From: Molossus alvarezi
Taxonomy: Eukaryota > Chordata > Mammalia > Chiroptera > Molossidae
Assembly (NCBI GenBank): GCA_037176705.1
Contig: CM073908.1
Location: 130,809,430-130,873,429, forward strand
Direction: 5' to 3'
Length of the DNA: 64,000 nt
Shown: positions 12,348 through 24,808 of the stretch, in pieces
Layout: each line of letters opens with the position of its first letter
Numbering within the stretch: position 1 is the stretch's first letter
Made by a program: the position numbers and the translations under genes
The notes under the pieces: model-generated
The model's database searches: none
Told to the model about the DNA's origin: nothing
The model's input: only the letters and a program-made list of their open reading frames with translations

Positions 12348-12520
12348 CAATGATGTGAGAGAGACACATTGATTCGTTGCCTCCCACATGACGCCACCAG
12401 GGCCAGGGACGAATTGTAACTGAGGAACGTGCCCTTGAGTGGGAATTGAACCCTCGACTCTTTGGTCTACAGCCTGACACTCTAACCACTGACCCAAACC
12501 AGCCAGGGCAATGTGGAATA
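12211..12520 (-). mobile_element. Ves SINE, minus, with TSD and a (TA)n tail
   Basis: The tail (ATCTTCACTCTAGGATATTT, near 12260) runs into a GA-rich tract and ends with a head near 12510 (CCAAACCAGCCAGGGC). The flanks ATATGGAATA (12211-12220) and ATGTGGAATA (12511-12520) are the target-site duplication with one mismatch. The (TA)n tract lies inside it on the tail side. Confidence 0.88.
12219..12256. repeat. (TA)n microsatellite
   Basis: About 19 TA units lie directly beside the poly(A)-derived tail of the Ves SINE at 12257-12510. It probably arose by expansion at the SINE insertion junction. Confidence 0.95.
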
Positions 12521-12894
12521 TTATATGCCCATTTCCAAATAGTCTTAAATGCTACCACCATCAACACCAAGAAAGGAGGTATGAAAGAAATGTTAGAAAA
12601 CATTTTTTAAAAATTTTCAATAAACTCTGCTTCTTTCTATTATACTTTGATTCACTTAATTGTAAAAATGATCTTGCCAGATGAAGGCTTATGCTTTTAA
12701 GTACATAAAATAATAGGGGAAAGTCCTCTTGCTTTGGAGGGGCTGTTAGTTGAGGTTATAGGGGAAAAAGCCTAGGGGTTTGATTTGAGGATATGTGAAT
12801 AAGTGCACTGTTGTTTGGAGTTTTTGTTTTTATTGCTAAGAAACATTTTGCTTCCTCTGACATTGTTCAGTAGACATCCTCTCTTTAAAAAATG
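12521..12894. other. Unique sequence before L1-A
   Basis: No repeat or gene is recognised. This is the 5' flank of L1-A. I found no convincing copy of its last bases after the L1-A 3' ends, so the L1-A target-site duplication remains unidentified. Confidence 0.4.
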
Positions 12895-12900
12895 ACCTGG

Positions 12901-14669
12901 AGAAGATGGCAGCGGGCAGGACCGGAGGGAGGGTGAGTGTGTGAGAGAGTGAGTGAGTGTGTAAGAGAGTGTGAGTGGACCTGAAGGTGGACGACCAAAC
13001 CCGAGCAGTGCAGAGCCACGGAGCAGAAAGTTCCTGTGCTCTGCACCAGAGAAGCTGGCTACCTCGGTAAACATCCCTTCAGGGTGCTTCTCCCTGGACC
13101 TCGGGTAGGTCCCACAATTTTGAAAGATCCCGGGTTTTCCCTGCGAGGAGGCAGTGGGAGCAGCTGGGACCCAGCCACGTGAGCCCACCAGCACACCTAG
13201 AACCATCAAACCAGTGGACACTCTGTGTCAACACAGACCAGTGGGTGCACAAGTAGTAGAGCTCCCAATGTGCCTGTCACAGAAGCTGCAGACAGTCTGG
13301 AGCCCAGTTCCATCCCCCATAGTAGCAGTCCGATCAGAGTCCAGATATACCCCCAGCAACAGAGGCTGGGAAGCAGACCTACATCCCCAGGCAACAGAAA
13401 CACAGACCAACAGCTGAGACCCATCCCCTAAAACTACAGCAAATGCTGAGCAGGAGTTGAGCCCCATGGGGCTGCAGCACTCCCCAGGTGCCAGCAGCTG
13501 GACATGGGACTCCACAGAGGCCTGTGCTGTCCAGCAACCCACAAGTGCAGTGGGAAACCTAAGCCCAAGAGAGACTGGTGAGATCCAGCTGCCCACCTGC
13601 GGGACTTACAGGGAGCAGGGGCACCAGAGAGGCCTGTGTGACCCAGCAGAGACTGTGCCATCCAGTTACCAGTGGGACATGCAGGGTGCTGAAGCACCAG
13701 AGAGGCCTGTGCAGTCCAGCAGCCCATAACATAGGGAGAGAGCCTGGTCCTAAAGGGGACTGTGAAATCCAGTTACTGTGGGACCTGCAGGGTGTGGGGG
13801 CACCAGAAAGGCCTGTGTGACCCAGCTGTACACAAGATAGGCATAGAGGATGTGAAAATGGAGGCACAGTGAATAGAAGCTACACAAACAATCTCCCAGG
13901 ACCAAACAGGAATTACAAGTAAAATAAAGACAAATCCTCGGAAAAAAAGCAACAGAAAAGCAGTAGGACAGAACCATATAACCAGGGACACTGGTAGGGT
14001 CTGCAGAGGCGTGAGAGGGTGGTAGGCTGGAAGTCCACAGACAGCAGCAGTCTTAGCTGTGAGCAGTGCCATTGTGGAATAAAGACTAAGCCCACTACAC
14101 AGCACAGAGAGCCTAGACAGAGTGCTCAAATAGCCACAGGAACTCACCTGGGGGCTATGGTAGAGGGAGGGCAGACTAGGCTGAAACTCTGTGGGGACAC
14201 CTCGGATTTCGAGGGCACTCAGAGTTCTTGCTGAGTTGAGGCCACTAAGGACGGTGGCCAGTGTGCTCCTTCCCTGAGCTAGGGGAAAAGCAGCTGCCCC
14301 CCCCCCCACACACACACACACCCACCCCCTGGAGATTCAGCCTTTCCCAGGTGAGGCAAAGAAATGCACATTGAAGCTCATTAGCAACCATCATCTATAC
14401 TGCCCTCTGGAAATCCTCTTATGCAGCACACCAAGGCTACATTTCAAAGCACTGAGTAACTGAGACTACTAGCCTCCAGGAAAAAGCTGGAGGATAAGTG
14501 AACCTTTCCTGGGCTTGCAAATCTACCCAGGAAAGTAAGACTTCACAGTGGTGTTTAAGGTGGGCCCACATAGACTCATCCAAACCCAGTAGAGGGAGCC
14601 ACAAGCAGCAGGACACCAACACTCACAGGGAAAATTTGGCAGGCTCCAAAACCCACTGAGAGAGACAAA
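12901..14669 (+). promoter_or_regulatory. L1-A 5' UTR with YY1-like start site and repeated motif
   Basis: The element opens with AGAAGATGGCAGCGG. AAGATGGC is the YY1-type site that positions L1 transcription starts in other mammals (inference here). A degenerate motif, CACCAGAGAGGCCTGTG, recurs at about 13513, 13622, 13695 and 13801 with 81-112 base spacing. At about 13852-13870 lies AAAATGGAGGCACAGTG, a decayed version of the sequence that forms the very start of L1-C. A C-run and (CA)n tract lie at 14297-14322. Confidence 0.65.
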
Positions 14670-15548
14670 ATGGTGAAACAAAGAAACAGACCCCCAATGA
14701 AAGAACAAGGACTCTATCAGAGATGAGATAAATGAAATGCAGCTAAGCAAATGATCAGAGGTAGAGTTTAGAACCATGATCTTGAGGAAGTTCATCAGCA
14801 TGAGTAAGGGCATGAGCACCATGAGTAAAAATATAAAAACACAGAAAACCAACCAAGTGGAAATGAAGAATGATATAGCAGAAATTAAGAAGACATTGGA
14901 AGGACTAAAAAGCAGAGTAGAAGAAGCTGAGGACCGGACCAGTGAATTGGAAGAAAGGGTAGAAAAATATCAACCAATCAGAAAACCAAAAGGAAAAAAT
15001 GATTAAAAAACAAGAAGATAGCTTAAGAAAACTGTGGACAACTGGAAACGTAATAACATTCACATCTTAAGAGTACCCGAAGAGGAAGGAAATGTGAAAG
15101 TGTTACAGAATATATTTGAAGAAATAATGATAGAAAACTTTCCTAACTTGGTGAAGGAAGAAGGCATTCAAGTTCAAAAAGCACAGAGAGCCCTAAGTAA
15201 GAAGAACCCTAACAGGCCCACACCAAGACACATAGTAATTAAAATGCCAAAAATTAAAGACAAAGAGAGAATCCTAAAGGCAGCAAGAGATAAGCAACAG
15301 GTTACCTACAAAGGAAACACCATGAGGCTCTCAGCTGACTTCTCAACAGAAACACTAAGGCCAGAAGGGAGTGTCATGAAGTAATCAAGGTCATGAAAAA
15401 CATGGATCTGAATCCAAGACTACTCTATCCAGCAAGACTATCATTCAAAATAGAAGGTCAAATAAAGAGCTTTCCAGACATAAAAGGGCTAAGGGAATAT
15501 ATTAACACCAAACCAGCACTGCAAAATATGCTAAAAGGGGAGCTGTAA
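14670..15548 (+). pseudogene. L1-A ORF1 (RNA-binding protein) remnant
   Basis: ORF1 encodes the L1 RNA-binding chaperone that coats L1 RNA: coiled coil, RRM, then C-terminal domain. The expected start ATG is at 14670 and the expected stop TAA at 15546-15548, about 293 codons, the usual size. Reading from 14670, a stop appears after about 18 codons. The coiled-coil part (14776-15006) is in another frame and is closed by a TAA at 15004-15006. The RRM and C-terminal part (15034-15384, with HILRVPEEEG and RHIVIKMPKIKDKERIL) is in the same frame as 14776. A further stop follows at about 15384. It is not functional. Confidence 0.85.
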
Positions 15549-15591
15549 TTAGTAGAAAAATAGGAAAAAAATAGAATAACACTAATCAAAA

Positions 15592-18500
15592 ATGGCAATA
15601 AAAAGTACATGTCAATTATCACCTTATATGAGAATGGTTTTATTACTCTGATAAAAAGACACAGAGTAGCTGACTGCATAGGTGAGCATGACTCACATAT
15701 ATGTTGTTTACAAGAAACCCACCTCACAACAAAGGCTCACATAGGTTGAAAGTGAAGGGATGAAAAACAAATCTTTCAAGCTAACAGAAAGTAAAAAACA
15801 AGCTGGGCTTGCAATACTCATATCTGATAAAGTATTTCAAAATGAAGACCATAACTAGAGACAAAGAAGGCCACTACATAATACTAAAGGCTCTATCCAA
15901 GAGGAAGATATAACCTTGGTAAACATATATGCACCCAATATAGGAGCACAAACACATATTAAAAATCTTTTGGAGGAATTTAAAGGAGAAATCAAAAGCA
16001 ATACATTCATAGCATGGGATGTCAATACCCCGCTGACATCACTGGATAGATCCTCTAGACAAAAAATTAATAAGGAAACAGACTCTAAATGAAGTGCTAG
16101 ATCAAATGGGTTTCATAGGTATCTACAGAGAATTACACCACAAAACTACAGAATTCACATTCTTCTCAAGTGCACATGGGACATTCTCAAAGATAGACCA
16201 CATGTTAGGACACAAACTAAGTCTCTACAAGTTCAAGAAGATTGAAATCATATCTAGCATTTTCTCAGATCACAATGGCATGAGACTAGAAATCAATTGC
16301 AACAAGAACATGCAAAGACATTTGAAAACATGGATGCTAAATAGCATGTTATTGAACAATGAATGGGTTACCATAGAGATCAAGGCAGAAATTAAAAACT
16401 TCCTGGAAACCAATGAAAATGAACACACAACAACACAAAATCTATGGGATGCAGTGAAAGGAGTTCTGAGAGGAAGTTCATAGCACTACAGGCCTACCAC
16501 AAGGAGCAAAAAAATTTCTAAGAGACTATCTAACCTCACAAATTAAAGAACTAGAAAGCAAACAAAAAGAAAACCACAGAGCAAGTAGAAGGAAGGAAAT
16601 AGTAAAGATCAGAGCAGAAAAAAATACATGGAGACCAAAAAAACAATTCAAAGCATCAATGAAACAAAGAGCTGGTTTTTTGAAAAGATAAACAAGATTG
16701 ATGGACCCTTAGCTAGACCCACCAAGAAAAAAGAGAGAGAACCCAATACACAATATCAGAAATGAAAGAGGGGAAATAATAACTGACACCACAGAAATAC
16801 AACGGATTGTTAACAAATATTATAAAAAATTATAGGGCAAAAAATTCGACAATCTAAGTGAAATGGACACATTTCCAGAAACATATAGTCTCCCAAAACT
16901 GAACTGGGAAGAGAGAGAAAACTTGAACACACCAATAACAACAAAAGTAATTGAAGATGTAATCACGACTCTCGTAACAAAAAAAAAGCCCAAGCCTGGA
17001 CTTGTTCACAGGGGAATTTCACTGAACATTCAAAGAAAAACTAATATCCATTCTCCTCAAACTATTTCAAAAAATTCATGAAGAAGGAATGTTTCCAAAC
17101 TCATTTTATGAGGCCAGCATAATTCTAATTCCAAAACCAGAAAAAGAAACTACAAGGAAAGAAAACTACAGGCCAATATCCCTGATGAACATAGATGCCA
17201 AAATCCTGAACAAAATACTAGCAAATCAAATCCAGCAATACATCAAAAAAATTATTCACCATGACCAAGTGAGATTCATCCCAGGGATGCAAGGCTGATA
17301 CAATATTCACAATACCATAAATGTCATACACCACCTAAACAAAATGAAGATAAAAACCAGATGATCATATCAGTAGACACTGAAAACGCATTCGACAAAA
17401 TCAGGCGTCCATTTCTAATAAAAACGCTCAGCATTCTGGGAATAGAAGGATTATGTCTTGATATAATAAAGGCCATATATGAAAGACCTACAACCAACAT
17501 CATACTCAATGTGCATAAACTAAAAGCATTTTCCTTAAGAACAGAAACAAGACAAGGATGCCACTTTCACCACTCTTATTTAACATAGTACTGGAAGTCT
17601 TAGCCACAGCAATCAGACAGAAAGAAACAAATAAAAGGGATCCAAATGGGAAAGGAAAAAGTGAAATTGTCATTATTCGCAGATGACATGATACAATACA
17701 TAGAAAACCCCAAAGACTCTATCAAAAATTAACTAGACTTAATAAATGAATTTGGAAAAGTAGCAGGATACAAAATTAACATCAAGAAATCAATGGTATT
17801 CTTATACACCAATGATGAACTCACAGAAAAAGAAACTAAGAAAACAATCCCATGTATAATTGCGGCAAAAAAATTAAGACACCTAGGAAGAAACTTAACC
17901 AAAGAAATAAAGGACCTATTTGCAGAAAACTACAGGTCATTGAAAAAAGAAATAGAGGAAGATATAAAAAAGTGGAAGCACATTCCCTGTTTATGGATTG
18001 GAAGAATTAACATCATTAAAATATCCATATTACCCAAAGCAATCTATAGATTCAATGCAATCCCCATCAAAATACCAACGGCATACTTCACAGAATTAGA
18101 ACAAATACTTCAACAGTTCATATGAAACCAAAAAAGACCTCGAATAGCCACAGCAATCTTGAAAAGGAAGAACAAAGTTGGAGGGATCACATTACCAGAT
18201 TTCAGGTTATACTAAAAACCACTGTCTATCACTTTACACCCTACACAAGAATAAACTCAAAATGGATAAAGGACTTAAATGTGACTCATGAATTCATAAA
18301 AATCCTAGAAGAAACTGTAGGCAACAAAATTTCAGACATCATACGCAGCAGAATTTTCACTGATATATCACCTACGGCAACAGAAACAAAGGATACAATG
18401 AACACATGGGACTACACCTAACTCAAAAGCTTCTGCGCAGCGAAAGATAAAATCATCAAAACGGAAAGGCTACCCACTGTATGGGAGAGCATTATTGCCA

Positions 18501-19203
18501 ATGATACATCAGATAAGGAGTTAATTTCCAATATATAGAGAGTGCTCATGCAACTCCACAAAAGGAAGACAAAGAACCCAATTAAAAAATGGGCAGAGGA
18601 ACTAAATAGACACCTCTCCAAACAGGACATACAAATGGCTAAGAGACATATGAAGAAATGCTCAACATCACTAATCATCAGAGAGATGCAAATTAAAACA
18701 ACAATGAGGTATCATATCACACCTGTCAGAATGGCCACTATCAACAAATCATCAAATTACAAGTGTTGGCGAGGGTGTAGACAAAAGGGGACTCTAGTAC
18801 ACTGCTGGTGGGAATGCAGACTGGTGCAGCCACTATGAAAAATAATATGGTGTTACCTGAAAACATTAAAAATTGAACTGCCGTTTGACCCAGTGATCCC
18901 ACTTCTGGGAATATACCCTAAGAAGCCTGGAACCCCAATCCGAAAGAATATATATACCCCACGTTTGTAGCAGCACCATTTACAATAGCTAAGATCTGGA
19001 AACAGCCCAAGTGTGAATCAGTAGACGAATGGATAAAAAAGCAGTGGTACATATACACAATGGAGTACTACACAGCTGTAAGAAAGAAAGATCTCTTATC
19101 CTTTGAGACGTGATGGAGGGACCTGAAAAGTGTCATTCTAAGCAAAACAAGCCAAACAGAGAAAGACAAGTATCATATGATCTCACTTATTCATGGAATA
19201 TAA
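15592..19203 (+). pseudogene. L1-A ORF2 (endonuclease/reverse transcriptase) remnant
   Basis: ORF2 is the L1 enzyme that nicks DNA and reverse-transcribes at the target. The start matches the conserved MAI-type start seen in L1-B and L1-C, and the end is the shared GGAATATAA. The endonuclease SDH motif is encoded at 16265-16273. RT segments follow at 16863-17588 ([26 protein letters not shown]), with the FADD catalytic box encoded at 17676-17687. The C-terminal part spans 17793-18838 and beyond. It is split into many frames, and the segment around 18215 has lost about 200 bases relative to L1-C. Length is about 3.6 kb against the usual 3.8 kb. Confidence 0.88.
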
Positions 19204-19470
19204 TTTACATAACAGTCTGAGGAATGGGGTAGTCCCAGAGACATGGAAGTGGGGTATAGACTGACAATCCCCAGAAGAGGGGGTGGTGGGGGAGAGATAA
19301 ACCACAGAACTTATATGCATGTATGCATGAACAATGGACATGGACAACAAAGCTGGGGACAGGACAGAGAGGTAGGGGGAGGGGGAATCAGTGTGGGAAA
19401 AAGGAAAAAACATCTGTAAGAAAAATAAATTAATTAATTAATTTTAAAAATAAAAAGAAACTTAAAAAAA

Positions 19471-20310
19471 AATAGGCAGAAGAACTAAATAGACACCTCT
19501 CCAAAGAGGACATGCAAATGACTAAGAGATATATGAAGAAATGCTCAACATCACTAATCATCATAGATATGCAAATTAAATCAGCAATGAGGTATCACCT
19601 CACACCTGTCAGAATGGCTGCTATCAACAAATCACCAAACAACTAGTGTTGGCGAGGATGTGGAGAAAAGGGGACTCTAGTACACTGCTGGTGGGAATGC
19701 AGACTGGTGCAACCACTGTGTAAATCACCATGGTGTTACCTCATAAAATTAAAAATTGAACTGCCGTTAGACCCAGTGATCCCACCTCTAGAAATATGCC
19801 CTATGAAGCCTGAAACACCAATCAGAAACAATATATGTACCCCCATATTCATAGCAGCACTATTTACAATCGCTAAGATCTGGAAACAGCCCAAATGTCC
19901 ATCAGTAGATGAATGGATAAGAAAGCTGTGGTACATATACACAATGGAGTGCTATGGAGCTGTAAGAAAGATCTCTTATTCTTTGAGATGACATGGGGGG
20001 ACCTGGAATGTATTATCCTAAGTGAAACAAGCCAAACAGAGAAAGACAAATATCACATGATCTCACTTATTTGTAGAATATAATGAACTTAACAGTCTGA
20101 GGAATGCGGTACACCCAGAGACGTGGAAGTGGGATACAGACTGACAATCTTCAGAAAAGGGGGTGTTGGGGGAGAGATAAACCACAAACTTATACGCATG
20201 TATGCATGAACAATGGACATGGACAACAAAGCTGGGGACAGAGTGGAAAGGGAGGGGGAGTGGATCTGTGGGGGAAAAAGGAGAAATTTCTATAACAAAA
20301 ATAAATAAAT
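19471..20310 (+). mobile_element. Second L1 3' end fused behind L1-A
   Basis: After the L1-A poly(A)-like tail the sequence resumes inside ORF2 (TAGGCAGAAGAACTAAATAG) and repeats the last part of ORF2, the 3' UTR and an A-rich tail with ATAAATAAATTAAT. The block around 19707-19991 translates to the conserved ORF2 C-terminus. The breakpoint in ORF2 is the A-run just before GGGCAGAGG, the same as in L1-B. See findings. Confidence 0.9.
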
Positions 20311-20319
20311 TAATAAAAA

Positions 20320-21825
20320 AACAGATGATATGTTTTAAAGATGCTAGGTAAGAACGTAGAGTTTATTTAAAATATTCTCATGTTCTTATATTTATTCATT
20401 TTGACTACCCAGATACAACATTTAAAAAATTTGCTACTATTTTTTATTGATTAATATATAAGCTGACAGGCTTGGTACGTCTCCACATGGCTAACACATT
20501 CTAGCCTATGCATCTGTATATTCATCCATTCATTCATTCATAATTGTATATTATATTCCTAAACAAATACATATATAGACCATAGACACAATTTCTGTAA
20601 GAGGAAAGATATATAAACACAAACATATCCATATATGGGAAGTGTATGTACAAGGTGAGGAGGGGTCACAGAGTAGCAGGACCTAATGTTTGAGAGAACG
20701 TAGAAGAAAATAGAGCATGAATCCTAAATGAGATGACACAGACCAAGGCATGAAGAACCAGAGGGAGTTAGAAGTAGATTAGTATTCCAGAGGGAAGAAA
20801 ATTCAGAGTACAAAGGTATCATTGACAAGAGTTGCTCCCTTTGCATTACTTATTGGATTACCACAATTAGGACTTTACTGCTAATGTCAAACCCCAGCCC
20901 ATTCTTCCAATAGCTAATGGAATAATTTTTCAAAAGTCAAATCTGATACTATCACTACCATGGTTACAAATTTGCAAAAGCTCACAATAGGCATTAGGAG
21001 AAAATGCAGTCTTTATAAGTCTTGTTATGATTTTGACCCATATTCTATTAACTGACCCCTTTTGTAGAGAATTTTTATAGACTTAAATTCCATTCACTTA
21101 CATTAACTTATATTGACAGACTTCTAAGAAATATTTCTTTAAACTCGATAGCTTCATTTATTGTAGGAATGTTGAACTAAAATATTTCTATAAATCTAAC
21201 ACTTGTATTTACTAGGGGACTTTTGACAATATTATACATTACATCACATGGTATTCTTTCTTTGAAGATTCTTGAAAGAAATATTTCTCTGGTCTCAAAG
21301 TTAGAAATAGCTATGTTTCTTCAAAGAAACTGTTTAACTTCTTCTTATGTACATTCTGAACCATGTAACTATTAGTTTTCCTCTTTGACCAGTCTAATGG
21401 AATGCTTAGAATCCAGAATATATTATCTTCCATTAGGAAGTGTTTAGGACATTAAGGCATTTTGCAAAAACTAATTTTACTATTTACCTTTACCTTATTT
21501 CCCCATTTACTTTCTTTTGACCTCATTTTTTCTCATTTATTTGGTTTTACTTCATATAGGTATAGCCTAAGAGGCTTTGAAATTCACTTTAAATCTTCTC
21601 AAACAAAATATTACTTGAGGAAAGGTGGGGAAAAGAAAGGAAGTAAAGAGAGAAAGAAAAATACACAGTTCTCCCAATGCTATAGCTTTCAACAGATACA
21701 AGTAAAAGAAAAAAATTAAAAAAAATACTATGCTCTGTAGTCACTTTATACATGTATATACTAGGCTTCTCACTGTTTCTGAAATGTATCTTTTATAAAA
21801 AAAAAACTTTTTAAAAGCATATAGA
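20320..21825. other. Unrecognised intergenic DNA, possible L2 relic
   Basis: AT-rich. The part at about 20640-20830 (GTATTCCAGAGGGAAG, then GTACAAAGGTATC) faintly resembles antisense L2 sequence. Nothing else is recognised. Confidence 0.35.
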
Positions 21826-21829
21826 CATC

Positions 21830-22300
21830 TAGAATTGGTAGATTAGCTGAAGGAGACATTTGTTCAAAATTTCTTGGGGGGACCATGGATCCCCTATTCT
21901 CAGTCCAGATGATTCCATAGTCGTTCACCCAACCCCCAGATCAAGGGATATCATATAATCTGGTACTAGCCAATTAGAACATCTTAATCCCCAAGCAAAA
22001 TGATTGATTTGGAAATAGACTCGGAACCCACAGACATCCAGTTAGAGCCCACTGTGAGATTGTTGATAGTTGTCAAGAATGAGGGAAGCCTACAGCAGCT
22101 GATGGTTCTTGTATTTTCATTTGCAGAAGGCCTAGAATTAGGCCACCACTTTACAATGGAGAGCTGAAATCAGTAACAGAAAGAAACTTAAACTAATGTA
22201 ATTAGATTTCCCAGTTACATAAGCCAATTATTTTCTTTATTGCTTAAAATCATTTGAATTGGATCTTTGTCATTTGCAAATTCAAGTGTCACAATTAACA
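21830..22300 (+). mobile_element. Possible ancient LTR-type or MER repeat
   Basis: The stretch with CCAATTAGAACATCTTAATC and, near 22200, TTCCCAGTTACATAAGCCAA, then TTGAATTGGATCTTTGTCA, resembles a common ancient mammalian repeat ending in 'agccaataaattcccttt...ttgagttggatttctgtcac'. I cannot name the family. No coding capacity. Confidence 0.4.
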
Positions 22301-23099
22301 AAACTCTCTCCTCCTCCCACCTCTCTCTCTCCATATTTATGAGTGGTTTTCATGTCATACTGAATCACTCCCTGACACTTGACAAATACATCTTTGCTCA
22401 AGCTTTTACAACCTACTAACCTGAATTTTTCATTTTAATATCCTAGTTGCACAGACATAGGCTTTTTCCTTTTCAAGCACTATTATCTTTTATTTTTCTC
22501 ATTTGCACCTATGTGCTCAGAAAGCCCTCCAGTTTCACTGTACATTTATCTTATTATATAATTAGGCCCTTGAAGTAGACATTTTGTTTAATATGACATA
22601 GTAGTACTCTCTTCTATAGTTGCCCTTCTCAGGTATAGCATTTGAATCACTACAAAAATTTTAATTATTAAATAAGGCTCACACTAATAATAGATCTTAC
22701 CCAGCACCAAACTATACTAATAATTCAAAGGATGCAAATAAGCCTTGAGAAGAGATGGAATATTCTTTCTTTGGAACAGACCAATGTTTTTAGGTGTCCA
22801 TTTTCTTGTGAATTGTGATAAATTTTGCTTTTGGATTTATAGATGAATTTTTGAGAGTTTAAGGACTTCTCCATTTTATGCACTGTTAATTCTAAAAATA
22901 GTAAAATGCCACTTGACTACCAGTATTCTCTAGTCAACCATGCTTACTGTGTATTTATGATAAGCAATAAGGATCATAAGCATGTTTATGAGATGAGTTG
23001 TTAGAGGTCATTAATCACTCATCTCCTCTTGTCCAGGTACGAAGTAAACAGATTACAGGTCTATGGTTAAATTCTAAGCACCCAACAAAGCTTAGAAGA
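22301..23099. other. Unrecognised AT-rich intergenic DNA
   Basis: No repeat or gene signal is recognised apart from a short CT-rich patch at about 22303-22332. Confidence 0.4.
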
Positions 23100-24060
23100 T
23101 ATTTTGCGATTGATAATAACATTATATATGGAGCACCAACTCTTTACTGTGCATTGTGACATAAATAGAGGCTCACTGATAACTAAAGGATGGTTCCTTA
23201 AGTTTTCAGAATTCATAGTCTAGTAGAAACAACATAACACATAAATACAAGTGATGACATTTATGCCAAGTTACTAAGATTACAAAGATGAGAGATACCC
23301 AAATCAGACTGAGGAATTCATAACACCACCTTGAAGGGAAGTTACTTCAAACTGAGTCTTGAAAGATAATAATTTGGTTAAAAAAAGAATGGAAGGTAGT
23401 CATTTGAGACTCAGAAAATAGTCAGGGTAAACAAAACATTATGTGAAAAAACTAAGCAATTTATGGTATAAACAGTGTGTTATGATGAGAGCTTGTGAGA
23501 GTGTGTTAGAAGAAGAAACCAATGAAAGGTTGGTCCTGGATCTAAAATTTATATTTTCATTTTTGAATGTAGGGTAACCAGTGAAAAATGTTAAGGTCAT
23601 AAGGGATGTAGTATACCTATGTTTCCAGTTATTCTTTTATTATTTTCTATTCAACTATTTATTTATACTTTTAACCAATATTTATGGAGAACTAAGCACT
23701 GTCATAGAGGTTGATTTTTACAAATAGAAGTGAATTAGACAAAGTTCCCTCTCTCTTTGATTTTATAGAGAAGTGGATAAGAAGAAACAATTAAAAATAA
23801 CATACATTGTTATAAAATATAATGTTTGTGCTAAGCATAGCTAGGGGTCTCTCAAAATAAAAGTACCAGGTAGGAGCTACCTAAGAGAGTTTGTCAGTGA
23901 AGGCCTCTCTGTGGAAGTTGCATCAAAATTGATACATGAAAAAAGAGAGGAAACCAGTCTTTAGTGACTGCATGACAGAGAGAACTTTATGAGCTTCCAA
24001 TGAAGACAATTTAATATATTTAAGGAAGATAAAGTAGTTAGGTACAGAGTTAGGCTCAAG
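23100..24060 (-). mobile_element. Diverged L2-type relics, minus
   Basis: Two stretches (about 23110-23480 and 23640-24030) read like antisense L2 3' regions. They show AGAATTCATAGTCTAGTAG, GAGTCTTGAAAGATAATAA, AATATTTATGGAGAACTAAG, GTGAAGGCCTCTCTGTGG and AAGTTGCATCAAAATTGA, in the order expected for L2. Divergence is high and the boundaries are not defined. Confidence 0.45.
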
Positions 24061-24734
24061 TCAGGAAGAGTTTATAGTAATTCAGAGGAAAGTTATGAGG
24101 ATACTAATTTTTAAAAAAGCTAACATTTTTTGAGCACATATTTAGTTTAAACCACATACACTTGCTAATATGCAACTATCTGACCTACCAAAATGGAAAT
24201 TTTGTGTGGTTCAGCCTGTATATTAGTTATTGCACTAAGAACTTGAATACACAGTCCTATTTAGTATTTAGTAAAACCATATGATGCGATGATTGTTTAT
24301 ATTTTTGCAATGAGAAAACTCTTGCTGTCTCTTGGCCTGCCAGGATGGGTGCAATGCAATGAACCTACAACCACATGCTGGTTGGAGTGAGAGGGAGATT
24401 TGCAAGAGAGCAAATGCTCCAGTTCTCTGGACACAGTCCCATTTATTTGCAGATTGGTACTCCCAGGTTACAACTGTTTTTTAAGTAAATTATATCCTTG
24501 AGATGGCATTACTGCATACACCCTAGCTTTATCTCTTGCTTTTTACAGGAAGAGACCTTGAAGCCAAAAGATAACAAACCCTTATTCACATCAAATGAAG
24601 TACCCAGTATATTTGGGCCAGGTCCACCCCCCTCCCACCCCCCCACCTCCACCAGCTAGGACTCCGAGAAGGCATTAACACAAGGTTGAGAGTGCTTAAC
24701 ACAAGGTAAAAAAAAAAAAGTCCATCTTCCAAAC
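24061..24734. other. Unrecognised DNA with a C-rich run
   Basis: No family is recognised. A run of C-triplets at 24627-24644 makes the minus strand a potential G-quadruplex former. Confidence 0.4.
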
Positions 24735-24808
24735 CCCCAACCCCACAACTGAGGCTTATTGAGAGTAAATAATTTGTCCAGAGACACATGGCTAATAAGA
24801 GGGTGAAC
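24735..24808 (-). mobile_element. MIR core fragment, minus
   Basis: AACTGAGGCTTATTGAGAG, AATAATTTGTCCAGAGACAC and ATGGCTAATAAGAGGGTG match the antisense MIR core. Confidence 0.55.

Larger units (their letters stand above)
12901..19470 (+). mobile_element. L1-A: near full-length LINE-1, plus
   Basis: The order is 5' UTR (12901-14669), ORF1 remnant (14670-15548), ORF2 remnant (15592-19203), 3' UTR and an A-rich tail ending near 19470. The length, about 6.6 kb, fits a complete L1 minus an internal deletion of roughly 0.2 kb in ORF2 near 18215, where the sequence jumps from the YYKA-type region to the LTPYT-type region found 200 bases further on in L1-C. Many stops and frameshifts make it immobile. 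A second L1 3' end follows immediately. Confidence 0.93.

Noticed and set aside
13500..13820. Regularly spaced repeats as a possible CRISPR-like array
   Set aside because: The copies are degenerate, the spacing varies from 81 to 112 bases, and they sit in an L1 5' UTR of a mammalian genome.
12772..14321. Several overlapping open stretches of 100-180 codons on both strands
   Set aside because: They lie in the GC-richer L1-A 5' UTR, where stops are rarer. The same open stretches recur in the L1-B 5' UTR, so they are shadows of a non-coding promoter region.
12870..20335. Target-site duplication of the L1-A composite
   Set aside because: Candidate A-rich matches (CTTTAAAAAATG upstream; CTTAAAAAAAAAT or AAAAAACAGATG downstream) are too weak and low in complexity to accept.
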